From positions 15,160,569 through 15,224,568 of the forward strand of contig CM064429.1 in NCBI GenBank assembly GCA_032690845.1: a stretch of DNA of 64,000 bases, given 5' to 3'. The first letter of the stretch is position 1; each line of letters opens with the position of its first letter. The notes under the pieces are model-generated. The model ran no database searches, was not told the origin of the DNA, and saw nothing but the letters and a program-made list of their open reading frames with translations. Position numbers and translations under genes: made by a program. This DNA comes from Eleusine coracana subsp. coracana. Its lineage: Eukaryota; Streptophyta; Magnoliopsida; Poales; Poaceae. Shown here piece by piece: positions 47,118 to 59,672 of this stretch.

Positions 47118-47744
47118 ATGGCTACTGCGTGCTGCTCTCCGGCGCTCTCCTTCGTCCTCCTCTCCGTCATGCTCAGCACACTCGCCGTCTCCTCCTCCGC
47201 AACCCCCGGCAGCACTAGCTTGCAGAAGGCATGCCACAAGACGGAACTCCCCGATTATTGCCTCGAGGTGCTGACGGCGATCCCGGGGTGCTCGACGGCG
47301 AGCCCGCGCCGGCTGTCCGAGCTGGCGTTCCACTACCTGACGGAGCAGGGCCCCGCGCTGCAGGCGGAGGCGCAGCGCGTGACGGCGGCCACCACGAACC
47401 AGACGATGCTCTACTGCCTCGGGGACTTCAACACTAACATCGCCCGCTACGTGGAGATCCTGCGCGGAATCGAGCCGGAGAGCGGCGCCGCGGACTTCAC
47501 CGAGGCCAAGCACAGGCTCAGCGGGATCCTGGATTACCCGTCCAACAGCGGGATGAGCTGCGACGAGGACGAGATGAACGCGATGCCCGTCACCGTCAAG
47601 ATCAAAAACTACGAGGCCATGATGCAGATCACGCTCGACCTCATGCGTCACGCAGCGCCACGCTCCCATCGGCCCCCCGCTGACCCGCCGTCGTCAGAGG
47701 GCGGCGCGCCCGCGCCCTGGATGGCCAGGGCGCCGTCGGCATGA
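47118..47744 (+). CDS. Secreted PMEI/invertase-inhibitor-like protein
   Basis: This intronless gene encodes 208 residues. I chose the ATG at 47118 (CAGCGCCATGG context) over one 18 codons upstream, as it puts the hydrophobic signal segment (ALSFVLLSVMLSTLAVS) at the N-terminus. The PMEI domain spans ~35-180: C39-X8-C48, SPRRLSEL, C100, C148 and a last helix MQITLDLMRHAA. The SPRRLxEL and CxKTxxPxxC motifs match the proteins at 23917 and 28402, so it is a third, more distant paralogue. Its tail is short (PPADPPSSEGGAPAP) without the long charged repeat. An extra Cys (C58) is present, and only one Cys is at the C100 site instead of two. It probably inhibits a pectin methylesterase or invertase in the wall. 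Confidence 0.88.
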   Translation: MATACCSPALSFVLLSVMLSTLAVSSSATPGSTSLQKACHKTELPDYCLEVLTAIPGCSTASPRRLSELAFHYLTEQGPALQAEAQRVTAATTNQTMLYCLGDFNTNIARYVEILRGIEPESGAADFTEAKHRLSGILDYPSNSGMSCDEDEMNAMPVTVKIKNYEAMMQITLDLMRHAAPRSHRPPADPPSSEGGAPAPWMARAPSA

Positions 47745-49068
47745 CCGGCCAATCGTACGTGTGTTTCTGTGTTTGGAAAAATATATATTATATTTCCTAG
47801 TTTAGATGGATGATTGCAGATCGGTTTCTTTGTCATTGCGTGCAATATTAAAACGTTCCATAACAGTTTTGCTGAATATCCATAACAGTCACTTTTCTTT
47901 GACTAGCATGTTAGGGATTAGTGTTCGAGGATTTGCGTTTGGTGATTGAGGAGGGTTGTGTTTGGCGGCTCGAGGGATGATTACGCGTGCACGTGTTTGG
48001 TGTCTTTTGGTGGGGGGCCGGAGGTGCAAGGCGCCTGGCTGTGGTAGTTGCTGAATGCCAATGTTGCCTTGTGTTCGACACCCTGATTCATGACAATTGT
48101 TTCTATTGGTAGATTTTATGGGGTATAAAATAAAACAATCAAGACTAACTTTTATATACTGAATAACCTATTTGAATCATATATAGATGCTTTGATAATG
48201 TAGGAACAACAATGACAAAAGCAAAATTGATGTAATGAAAGAAATATAAGATTCATATTTCATTTCCTCGTAAAAGAACACCAACTGGTGGCCCCGTAAA
48301 ACAAAGCAAGCTACTAAGATAACTGGCTACAACTCGATGCATGCCCTTCGTATGCCACAAGATAGGAGACATGGATAATAAGGTCAAGCAGGAACTCTTT
48401 TTGCTTGACGGGGATATGAATTGACAAACAACATAATGGCTATGGATGAACGGTAAAGAGCATGTAGAAAAATCCATGCACCTATATGCGTGAAGATTTG
48501 AGCGGTCGGTAGACGGACAACACGGAGCCAGGCGATAGCCAGACGGCGCGACGCTGCAGCCCGAGGCAATACACATGCTGGGGCAGGCGCCGGTGGCATC
48601 GTGGAGTGCATGCGCTAGGGTGGGAAGATGCCAACCCGACCTCTCAATGCCGGCGGTGACAAATCGCACCTCGACGGCAATGATATGGCAGCTGCGTCGA
48701 CCTGCTTGCAGATCGATGACGAATCATGCCTTGACGGCAACATGCGACAACTACGTCCTTAATTCGGACTACGATGCGAACACGTGTGTTTGTTTGATCT
48801 ACACCAAGGGCGGAAACAGTCAACAACAATGGGTTACACGCCGAATCAACATCATATTGTGTGCGTTCGATTATTTGTGTACGAACCATATTCATAAAGA
48901 ACGTTCATGTTGGCGATAGGCAGCTGGTCGACGGAGTTGGCGATATCGACTTTTATTCGGATCATCGAGCCCACGTCCAACCTTTTGAAATCGTCTTGCT
49001 TGGCATCTCTGGCAGCAAGAATAACGCCAGATCACATGACAACCTGGTCTGTCGCTTCTCCAACAGCA
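47745..49068. other. Intergenic, no gene recognised
   Basis: Several frames up to 138 codons occur (for example 48253-48669 minus) but none has a signal peptide, domain or coding-like composition I can defend. Confidence 0.4.
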
Positions 49069-49997
49069 TCTCTATAACTTATTAATTAAGGCGCGGTCAT
49101 CCACTTCGTGTCCACAAAGTTAGAGATTGAATCCAAATCGGTTTTATACCTTTTATATTAAGCACCGACTTTCAAAAATCATAATTCCCGCATCTGGAGT
49201 CCAAATGAAACAAACTCGAATTCTATCTCGGAGATCTCAAAAAGTTCTACAACTTTAATATTCAATTGATTCACAGATTCGGAAGTCTTTCTATTCAAAT
49301 ATACGATGCAAAAATATCTGTTCCGATTCGGACTCCTCTATGCACGTCTCCCTGCGGGTTCTATATCTCATAGCTCCGGAATCCAAATGATATAATGCAT
49401 ATATGTTTCTGAAAGCTCTCGACGAGATCTACAACTTTCGTAGTCACACTTTTCCTATTAGAACATATATTGAAGTCCAAAACCACGATGCAATACAATG
49501 CTATTTCTGGCCTGCGTAAACTATTTTTTCCTTTCGGATAAACCTTCTAAAAATCCTTGGTCTTTGTGTCATGACCTTGGGCATGCATTTTAGGTTTCAT
49601 GTACGTACAGAGGTATTTTATAGGTGTCATGGGCTTGTGGAAAACCCGGAGCTGGGCTTCATATTGCTACTTCTCATCTTTAAACCTTTTTAGTGTTATT
49701 TCACCTAAATCTACAACATCTCAAACAACACTATATGTCAAAATCGTCAATATTAGAGATAAAAAAATATATTTATGATGAGAATATGGTAGAAAATGGT
49801 GAGAAAATGATTGCTTTTGCATATAAAATGGTATACTAGGAAGCATCAACGGTAATATAAATATGATCTTTCATGTAAAAATATTAATAATACTATATAT
49901 GTTTAACAAATATATTGTGTAAATATTTTTTTTATTTAAACCATACAGAGTGTTTTATTTTTCTTAAACCCGTCGCAACACATAAACACTTTGCTAG
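49069..49997 (+). mobile_element. Possible Helitron (929 bp)
   Basis: It starts TCTCTATAACTTATTAATTAAG after an A and ends CCCGTCGCAACACATAAACA then CTTTGCTAG before a T. Start and end resemble grass Helitron termini (TC ... CTRR in an A/T site), but the 3' hairpin is degenerate. The interior holds a phrase often seen in plant repeats (GATCTACAACTTTCGTAGTC) and no helicase. Confidence 0.35.
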
Positions 49998-50292
49998 TAT
50001 CGTATATATACGGGGATAGGAACGAAATAGATCGTGAGATTGGCAAAATGGTGAGAGGGAGGATTGATCGATCAATGACGAGCAAAAATTACTCAGAAAC
50101 GACGAGGGAGAGGGGGAGCAATTTTAGGCAAGCAATCAAACAATAATTGACTTGAATAGAAATACAAACTCCTACCGCCTATGGGCCACACGACAAAGAG
50201 GACAGATGAAAACATTTTTTTGCCGGTCGGAGCACCACGAAGAGAGAGAATATTGGATCGTGTGTGTTCGAGGGCCCTCGATCACGTGATGC

Positions 50293-50295
<3 letters not shown>

Positions 50296-50341
<46 letters not shown>
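50296..50341. repeat. (AT)n microsatellite
   Basis: An uninterrupted alternating AT run of about 46 bases. Confidence 0.95.
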
Positions 50342-50343
<2 letters not shown>

Positions 50344-50440
50344 CTAGTATACGTATATGAAACAGACTCATTTTATGCGCAACAAAAAAAATCAACACCA
50401 AAACATTAAAGTAAGAGAGGGGACTCATCTAAATTATTAA

Positions 50441-50475
50441 TCTATACTATCAAAAAGCTCGTACATTGCTACGGG
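50441..50475 (+). mobile_element. Possible Helitron 5' terminus
   Basis: TCTATACTATCAAAAAGCTC following an A resembles the common grass Helitron start TCTATACTAAT. No matching 3' end was identified. Confidence 0.25.
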
Positions 50476-52264
50476 TTTAAAAAGTTGTTACTGACTTAAA
50501 AAAAAATATGTTTGAGCTGAAATGCATCGAGCTTAAAATGTTTCGGCCAATGATAGCAAACATCTTGAGTTCAGTAAAATTAGAGAATTATCATGCATTG
50601 GATGAGGGCCAATCATCAACAAATGCTCTCACGATTTAATGTTTAGATGCGTTTTTTAATTGATCAAAAGTGCTGCGAGCAAACACAATGTTTGACATAT
50701 GTTGGTTGGAGAGATGGTGCGGCAAAACGATGGATCAATCCTGTCATTATAATCCATTAAAGCACATAAGTCAAGTTAGTTTCAGATAATAATAAACAAT
50801 GGATTTAGTTGCCTGGAAGTCAATTGGCAAGATGAATTACCATGAGTGAACAATTAGAAATATATGATATGATACACGAATATACAAAAATATGAAGTGA
50901 GAGGTTAAAAAAACATGAGCGATGAGTAATGGTAACATTGTAGTTGCAAGAAGCAGAAAAATCAAAAAGCTAGACCAGACTACAGGAGATCTGACATGTT
51001 CAATGCAAAGTAAAGGCACGTATAAATAAATTTGAGAAAACAAAATTAGGCACACATGCAACCTGCAGAGCTCAAGCTAGCGGTCGCTGGATCCCCGCTT
51101 GCTTGCCTTTGTGCAGCCGTGCCTTTCCTGTCTCGGCTCCAGTATTTGTGCCACCACTCCTGTGCAGCTTTTCAATAGCAGGATGACGGCCGGGGTTCTT
51201 GACGGTAAGCAGTGGCTCTATCATAGGATGTGCGCCTGTTTGATGAGGACGGGTGCATCCGTCTTTAGCTCACAGGCGCACATGCGCTCAAGATTTTTCG
51301 CATGAATCTAAGAAGACACTACCATAAATAGGGTTCGTAGCAGCGGCAGGCAAACCGTCATAGTGGCGCGAGCCAAAGTCGGCCGATGCTACAGAGCCAA
51401 TGGGCACTGCCCCAACTAAAACCGCCGCTACAGGACACCCAATAGCGGCGGTTGACATTGCCAACCGCCGCTATAAACGGCCCATATTTATAGCGGCGGT
51501 TGACAATGACAACCATCACTATTTAGGACATACTAGCGGCGGTTGATAATGTCAACCGCCGTTATAAAGTATCCAGGCTATAAAAGCCGCGTTCGAACAG
51601 CTCTGACCCTCACTCGATCAGTGGCGGCCCAAAAATTTGGACAAATCACGAAAATCAAGGGGGGAGGGTTTTGAGTTTGTTTTTTTTTTTACCAAAATTT
51701 GCTTTCTGAGGTAAAGGAAACTCATCCTATTGGTTTTTTTGTGCTCTTATTTTGAAATCAAGTAGAATTTTGGGTTTTAAATTTGTTAGATTTTCATCAA
51801 ATTTTAGCTAAATTTGTTTAATTTGGATAGTTCTACTTGGTTATAGTTGAAGTTTATGAAGGCATACATCATCTCTTTTCATCACTACACAAAAAAATTA
51901 TTATATTTAGCTTGTTTTATGTCAATGGGAATCTAGATCTAGTTTGCTTTTTAATAGAGAGAGAAAGTAGTATTATGGCAAGAGAGATGTTAATTATTTT
52001 ATTATTTCTTGATAAAAATTAAATAATATATAAAATAATTTGATGTTTGTTTCATTTTACCTTGCATAATATTTCTCACTTCATGTATATTATTTTTTAA
52101 TGTTTATATATTTAGTGAATATTTAAATTTTTTGTTACACATAATTAATTAATTAATTTCTAATATTTTTTTGCTAGATGGTGATAAAAGTTAAATAATA
52201 TATAAAATACTTTGATGTTTGTTTTATTTTATCTTGCATAATATTTTTCACTTCATGTAATATT

Positions 52265-52267
<3 letters not shown>

Positions 52268-52324
<57 letters not shown>
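52268..52324. repeat. (AT)n microsatellite inside the CACTA element
   Basis: A run of about 57 bases of alternating AT just upstream of the transposase frame. Confidence 0.95.
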
Positions 52325-52329
<5 letters not shown>

Positions 52330-52406
52330 ATGTTTAAATTTTTTGTCACACATAATTAATTAATGAATTTTAATAATTTTTGAGTTTCCGTTCAAGGCCA
52401 TTTACG

Positions 52407-55400
52407 ATGGATAGATCTTGGATGTACGAGGCACCAAGACCGGGTCCAATATTTTTACGAGAAGTTTCCAAATTCATCAAAGCGGTCGCACAATATGCTC
52501 GATGTGAACGGACGACTGATATATATTATCCGTATTTTGATTGCAAAAATCAAAAGCTGTGGAATGATATAGAAGTAATAAAGTCACACTTGGTACGGAG
52601 GGGTTTTGTTGAGGGGTACACGAGATGGACAAAACATGGTGAGAACAGTATGGTCGATATGGAATTTGATGAGCATATTGAAGTTGAAGTCGAGGTTGTT
52701 AATTCGCCTGGTGCGAATGCGATGGATTCACCTGGTGAAGCTGATTTTGATGTTGAGGAGTTGTTGTGTCATATTGAGCTGCTGGTGTTGATCAATGTCG
52801 GTACAACTAAAGGGCTTGATAATTTTCATAGAATAGAGAAAGTATCAAAGGATCCATTATATGATGAATCTAAGGGATGTGGTAAAGAGTTCACCGTGTT
52901 GCGTACTGAACTTGAGCTGATGAAGCTGAAGGCCATGCATGGCTGGTCGGACGCTAGTTTCACGGATTTGTTGGAACTTATTCCGATGCGCTGCCGAAGC
53001 CCAACTTGTTGCCAAGGACAACATACCTTGCTAAGAAGCTGATTTTCCCACTTTCGTTGGGCGTGCAAAAAATTCACGTGTGTCCAAATCATTGCCTATT
53101 GTATCAAAAGGAGCATCAGAACGCTGTGAGATGCCCAAGGTGCAAACGCAGTCGTTACAAGAGGAACAACAATTGTGACGCCGATGGTGGAGTGAAGAAT
53201 ACAACTAAGAGGAGAAAGAAGAAAAAAAGTTCTATCATCGATGACAGTAAGATTCCTGCCTTAGTCATGTGGTACTTACCCGTGGTTGATCGCATCAGAC
53301 GCTTGTTCACCAACCCTTGGCATGCGGCAATGATGACATGGCATGCACACAAGGGGGACGGTAAGCTCAGGCATCTCGCAGATGGAACACAGTGAAAAAG
53401 TTTGATGAGAATCATCGAGACTTCTCTAATGAGGAAAGGAACATACGGTTTACATTGAGTACAGACGGGATGAACCCATTCGGTCAAATGAGGAATCCGC
53501 ATAGCACTTGGCCAGTGATACTAGCAATGTACAACATTCCATCATGGTTATGCCATAAGCATAAGTACCTACTGCTGACCACTCTTATATCTGGGCCTAA
53601 AGAACCTGGTAACGACATAGACGTGTTCTTAGTACCATTGTTCAAAGACCTATAAAAACTATGGTTGGAGGGGGGCCGTATATGGGATGACTATCGAAGA
53701 GAGTACTTCACGCTCAGAGCAATTATTTTTTGCATGGTAAGTGATTCCCCGGCACTAAGGGCGCTATCAGGACAGGTCAAAGGAAAGGTGACATGTTTCA
53801 TACGCGTTGATGATACATCCCATGTGTACCTTCCAGCATTCTAGAAGCTAGTGTATATGTGAAACCGCCGATTCTTACCAGCAAAACACAGATATCGCGC
53901 GATGGCTAGACACTTTGATGGCAAAGTTGAGAACGACACAGAACCTCGACGTTGTACTGGCAGGGTCATGCTTGACCTTGTTAAAAATATCAGTGTTGTT
54001 TTTAGAAAGCCGGTGAAGGGAGCCAAAAAGGCAAAAGGTCTCACGCTGTTTAAGAAGAAATCCATTTTCTTCGTATATTTCAATTATTGGAAAGAATTGG
54101 AAGTGAATCATGCCTTCGACTGGATGCATATTGGGAATGGTGTATTTGACAGTAGTAGCGGACTTATACTCAACCAACCCGGTAAGACAAAGGATGGACT
54201 CAATGCACGTAGAGATCTTGTAGTGATGGGAATAAGATCAGAGCTCCATCCACAAGAAAGAGCAAATGAAATGTACTTTCTCCCCCTGACAGCCTATACA
54301 CTTACGATGGAGGAGAAAACAATATTCTGTAAGTGCCTCAGTGGGATTAAAGTACCGACAGGTTTCTTATTGAATATCAAGAATCTTGTAAACATGAAAG
54401 AGTTAAAGATAAGTGGGTACAACACTCACCATTGCCACATAATGCTTTTGGTGTTTCTCCCTATTGTTATCAGAGCTGTTAAATCACCATGACTGAAGTT
54501 GGCTGTAAATCGCCTTTGCTACTTCTTTAATGCGGTATCAAAGAAGGTCATAACTAAAGACGAGTTAAATGACCTACGGATCCACATGAAGAAAACAATG
54601 TGCAAACTTGAGATGGTCTTCCCTCTATCCTTTTTCGATACGATGGAACACTTTATGATTCATATTGTTGACCAGATCTCTGCATTAGGCCCCGTCTACC
54701 TGCATCAGATGTTTCCGTTTGAGAGGTTCATGTATGTATTGAAACACTATGTACGTACTCGTTCACATCTAGAGGGTTCTATGATCGAGGGCTACACAAC
54801 TTAGGAAGTCATCGAATGTTGCTCAGATTACATTAATGATGGTAGCAGATAATTTGGTCTCCCCGTGTCTCATCATGAGGGTAGATTATCTGGAAAAGAT
54901 ACGAAAGGACATAGATCGTTCATCGACCGTGACTTCAAACAAGTGGACCAAGCACATTTCAGCGTATTGCAACAGACGCAGATTGTGGGACCGTACTTTG
55001 AGAAACATCTGTTAGAGCTCCGCCGGAACAACAAGGATGCGACGGATAAATGGATCATAGACGAGCACAAGCACTCTTTCACATTATGGTTTAGCTCCCT
55101 AGATCTTCCATGTGGCGAGTCCATAGAAGAGAAAATGTTGAGAAAGTTAGCTAATCGCCCGAGAAGAACCGTGGTTACCTTTCAGGCATACGACATCAAT
55201 GGTTTTACCTTCTACACCCAACAGAAGAATAAGAAGAGCAAGTGTCAAAACAGCAATGTACGAGTAGAAGCCATTGACGAAGAGGGCCAGACGACCTCGT
55301 ATTACGGGTACATTGAGGAAATATGGGAGCTAGACTACGGTGCAAATTTATAGGTTCCCATATTTAAATGAAAATGGGTGAAGCACCCTAATGGCATCAA

Positions 55401-55722
55401 GGTAGATGAATATGGTTTCACAACTGTTGATCTTAATAATGTTGGTCACAAAGATGAGCCTTGGATACTTGCCAAGACCGTGGAACAGGTGTTTTATGTA
55501 TTTGATCCAAAGGACGAAAAGAAATACATTGTTGTTCCAGGTAAACAAAGAATCGTTGGACTGGAGAATGTGGAGGATCGAGATGACTACAATCAATCTG
55601 ACGAGGTGCCATGTTTCATAGATCCGAAAAATTTTAAAGTCTTAAAAGCAAGACTCTCCTTTGCTGACGGAATGCCCTACATGTGCACCGATCACTGCCA
55701 TGGAAAAGTCGTTCAAGGATAA
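52407..55722 (+). pseudogene. CACTA TNP2-type transposase, many stops
   Basis: The frame starts MDRSWMYEAPRPGP, the classic start of the transposase-associated domain of plant CACTA elements, followed by a Cys/His region (DCKNQKLWND, GFVEGYTRWTKHGE). The TNP2/Transposase_21 part includes VCPNHCLLYQKEH, CPRCKRSRYK, ALVMWYLPVVDRIRRLF, TLSTDGMNPFGQM and HAFDWMHIGNGVFDS ... KTKDGLNARRDLV. DUF4218 (MYFLPLTAYTLTMEEK, YVLKHYVRTRSHLEGSM) and DUF4216 (YYGYIEEIWELDYG) follow. Two frameshifts (about 53010 and 53395) and at least eight in-frame stops break it, many of them fitting C-to-T change of Trp, Gln or Arg codons. It cannot make a full protein. Confidence 0.93.
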
Positions 55723-56522
55723 CTCAAGCATCATGTAATTTTATTTTGTTAAGTATCTTTTATTATTCGAACTTTGTATTATATTCTATGTAATTTATGT
55801 TTATTTGAATATAAAGATTGTGTAACTTATTTTCATAAGCATCATGTAGTTTGAAGTTATAGGGGCTAAAAGGTAAATATAAAAGAGTTTAGGGACCTAT
55901 TTGTAATTTTATAAAAATACAAGAACTAAAGTGTAAAAATATTAGGATTGAAATGTAATTAATAAAAAGTATAGGGTTGTTTCTGCAAAAGTTAGGACCT
56001 AAACATAATTTTAATTAAGTACAGGGGCCTAAGTGTAAAAATACAAAACTAAAATATAATTAATTATAATGAACTCAGGGGTTCTTTTGTAAAATTATAG
56101 GGCTAAGATATTATTTATAAAAAAATCAGGGGCTAAAATGAATAATACAATTTTTTGGAAAATGAATAATATAATTTTTAGAAAATCAATAGTACAATTT
56201 TTAGAAAATCAATAATAGGGTTGTTTCTGCAAAATTTTAGGACCTAACATTAATTTTTATGAAGTATAGGGACCTAAGTGTAAAAAGACAGGACTAAAAC
56301 ATAATTAATAATGAACTCATGGGTTCTTTTATAAAATTTCAGGGCTAATATATTCTTTACAAAAAAAATCAAGGGCTAAAATGAATAATACAATTTTTGG
56401 AAAATGAATAACAACATTTTTTTAAAAAAACCGACATGTTTTTAGCGGCGGCTCACAAAGACAACCGCCGCTATTGCTTTGTAGCGGCGGTGTGCTTTGT
56501 GAGCCGCCGCTAAAGAGTATTG

Positions 56523-57170
56523 CCTTATATAAACACGGGGCGCGGCGGGGCCCAAACCCCAACCGCAGTGAGAAGAGACGACGCCGTCAGGCTGCCCAAG
56601 TCCCCAGCGCCGCCGCCTCCTCTCTCGACTGCGCCCCCTGTCTCCGCCTCCCTCCTCGAGCGCTGCCGCACACTCTCCTCTCTGAGCGTCGCCGCATCAA
56701 CCTCTCCACCTCCCTGAGCGCCGCCGCTTCAACCTCTCTGCCTCCTCGAACACCGCGTTGGCCTCTTTGTATCCCCGAGCGCCACCGCTTCGATCTCACC
56801 GCCTCCATCCCGAAACGCCACCGTGCTCCCTCTCTACATCCCCGACGACCGCTGCGCCCCTCGTCAACGTTCGCCTCGCCCCCTCCTCGACGGCCGCCTC
56901 CGTACCCGAGCACCACGTGGGCCTCCCTCCTCCTTCCCCGAGCGCCGCCACGTCGACGGCTGCCCTCCTCCCCGAGCTTTGCCGCCGCAGGCACGGACCC
57001 CCTCCTTTCCGAGCTCCGTCGCCGCAGGCACGGGCCCCCTCCTCTGACCAGGTGCACCCTCTCTCTCTCTCTCTCTCGTGTGTATGTATGTGAGGTTGTT
57101 CTTTTCCTCTACACCAGGTGCGTCTCCCTCACCCCTCCTCCCTCCCTCTCTCGCCTCCGCCATGAATTTT
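56523..57170 (+). promoter_or_regulatory. Possible internal promoter and GC-rich leader in CACTA
   Basis: TTATATAAACACGG follows directly on a palindromic subterminal repeat cluster. After it comes a CT-rich, GC-rich segment open in several frames on both strands (Arg/Pro/Ser-rich), ending in a (TC)n run near 57060. The base composition, not coding, explains the open frames. It looks like the first exon and leader of a second transcript of the element. Confidence 0.4.
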
Positions 57171-59672
57171 TTAAATGTGATTTGGTTGCAACCTTCTGAT
57201 GTGTGGCAACATATTGTGTGTGTTTTTCTCGTTGCTAACCTTGGCTTCCAGCTTTACCTTCCTGCAATGTTTGTTATATACGACACCATATACAGGTAGA
57301 TTACAAAATGATTGAGAATTGTCTAGAATAGAGCTATAGCAGAATGTGTAAATGTATCATGTAAGAATTTAGTGGTAAACATGTAAGAATTTGGTGCATA
57401 TTGAACAGCTCTTTCATGACTATACTATAGTAAAGTCCCAAAATTTTGTATTCCCATTCATCTTGGCGCTTGACCAATAGAACATATAAATATATCATGT
57501 AAGAATTTACTGCTAATCATGAAAGAATTTGGTGTACATTGAACAACAGTACTTCATGACTGCACTATTGTATACATTCAGATACACCTTTCTCATTTTG
57601 TATATAGGGACATTGGCTTGAAATTTGATGTGTAGGTTGATATATTTCACTACAAATGCTTGTTGTTTTCCTCTGTAGAAAAAATCTTCACATTAGCAGC
57701 TTATTGAGTTGTGTCTGATGCCTATAGTATGACCCTTAGCTTGTTACAGTTTCGTGCACATTTTAATTCATAATGGCACTGTTCTTCATTAGTTTCTTAC
57801 AATTGCTCTTCAATTTACAGTGTTGCTTGCTTAATCATGCCCTCCAGCAGGCAGTGACTTATTTTTTTGTTTGGTTGACTTGGGTATAAAAATTAAGGAG
57901 TCCCTGATTAAATTTCCAACATGGTTAACCATTAGAACTGCAACACATAAAACCATTAAACAATTAAAGGTTATATCGTGATGACTGGTATGTGCATAAT
58001 TCAGCTTAGAGCATGCAAGGTTCAAAAATATGCTAATATAGTATTAAGGATATATCTGAACATAAAGATACCATCTATCTAATTTCTTATGTGCCATTCT
58101 GTATAAATTTTCCTCACAGTCCTATTCTAGCGAGAATAATTTCCTTTGTTGTCCTATGAATATTGACTTTCCGAATACATGAGTAGAATAGGAAATCAAA
58201 TACTAGTACTAAAATCCCTGAGGGTTGTGTCTGATGCCTATAGTATGACCCTTAGCTTGTTACAGTTTCATGCACATTTTAATTCATAATGGCCCTGAAT
58301 CTGATTGCATCTTGTCATTTATACGTTGGGTTTCTGCTATATATATGTGTGTGCCACAAAAATTTCCTTCTGGTTTGCACTTATGAGCTACTTGTGACCT
58401 TCTGGTTTGCACTTGTGAGCTTCTTTTTATTACCTTTTGACTATGTTTGTTCAGACTGAACTATATATTTGTAGACTGCTATATCAATAGCATTGTATGC
58501 TTCCATTTGTGGATTGAATGTAGTATATCAATAGCATTTTATGCTGCCATATGCTAGGACCTAAAAATGCTCACTGACATGCTAGGATCATTTACCATTA
58601 GTTGCTGCTCACTGTTTGCTAGGCTCTGACAATGCTCACTTTATATATACTAGGATCTAAAAATGCTCATTGTTTGTTCACTATTTGCTGCCATTTTTTG
58701 CTGTCTTTTTTTACTGCCATATGCTAGGATCTGAAAATGCTCACTGTCATGCTAGGATCATTTGCCATTTTTTGGCTGCCATTTTTTGCTGCTCACTATC
58801 TAACATTTTTCATGTTGATATCCATATTATCGATCTTTTCCTTGCTTACACTTCATGTTGATATTCATATACTTGTTGCCGTATTATAGATTCCCTATAT
58901 GTCATTTCTGAAATCCGTAGTATTATTTACTTGTGGTCATATATATGTCATATTACTTGCTGCCCTATATTCTCTATGTTCACTGGGAGCAAATTTTGAC
59001 TTTTCTATTCTTCTCCTTGTCTCTCTGTACTACGTATCTATTCTACGTAGGCAATCGATGCTCAATGATGAAAGAGGGCCAAGTGAGGCTAGTGTAGCGA
59101 CATGGATCATATCCTAGGATATTGGATACATGTTGTTGTACAAGTCAAGGATCTTAGAGCGTTGGGTGGTCGTTGATTCGGCAACCCGCACTGAGAGCAA
59201 ATTTTGATTTTTCTATTCTTCTCCTTGTCTCTCTGTACTACTTATCTATTCTTCTGTGATTTTTGCATATTTGCTAATTTTTATTTTTAACTTTTTAGAA
59301 AATAACAAGTAGCGACGGTTGATGTTGTCAACCGCCGCTACTAATAGCCAACAGTAGCGGCGGTTGAAGATGTCAACCGCCGCTACTAATGGATAACAAT
59401 AGCGGTGGTTGACATCTTCAACCGCCGTTAATAATGTGTCTGTAACGGCGGTTTATTTAGGCGACAGACCACCTGCCGCTACAAACGCATATTTCTAGCT
59501 GCGTTTGCGTAGCGGCGGGATGGCCTGCCCGTCGCTACAGTGCCTTTCCAACCGCCGCTACAGGCCATTTTTGTTGTTGTGAGACTTCGGAAGAGGATTC
59601 AGTAGAGGCCACGGCGGGCGAGGTGTAAAATTAGAGGGAAATGGAGGGAGAGGGATTGCGGATGACGAGGAT

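Larger units (their letters stand above)
51317..59581 (+). mobile_element. Complete CACTA (En/Spm) transposon, decayed
   Basis: It is 8265 bp, with a 3-bp duplication AGA on both sides (51314-51316 and 59582-59584). The left end CACTACCATAAATAGGG faces the right end (reverse complement CACAACAACAAAAATGG); the inner GTAGCRGCGG part also matches. Subterminal repeats of TAGCGGCGGTTGAC and its complement, often as back-to-back palindromes, lie at 51430-51570, 56440-56520 and 59310-59570. The interior has a TNP2-type transposase (52407-55722), a simple-repeat AT tract and a GC-rich leader-like segment at 56520-57170. Confidence 0.88.

Noticed and set aside
48253..48669. 138-codon minus-strand frame
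   Set aside because: No domain, irregular composition and no promoter or splice support. Not convincing as a gene.
56474..57199. 241-codon plus-strand frame (Arg/Pro/Ser-rich) within the CACTA element
   Set aside because: Open frames occur on both strands in several registers, as expected from GC- and CT-rich composition. No domain, and the TATA-like box lies inside the frame.
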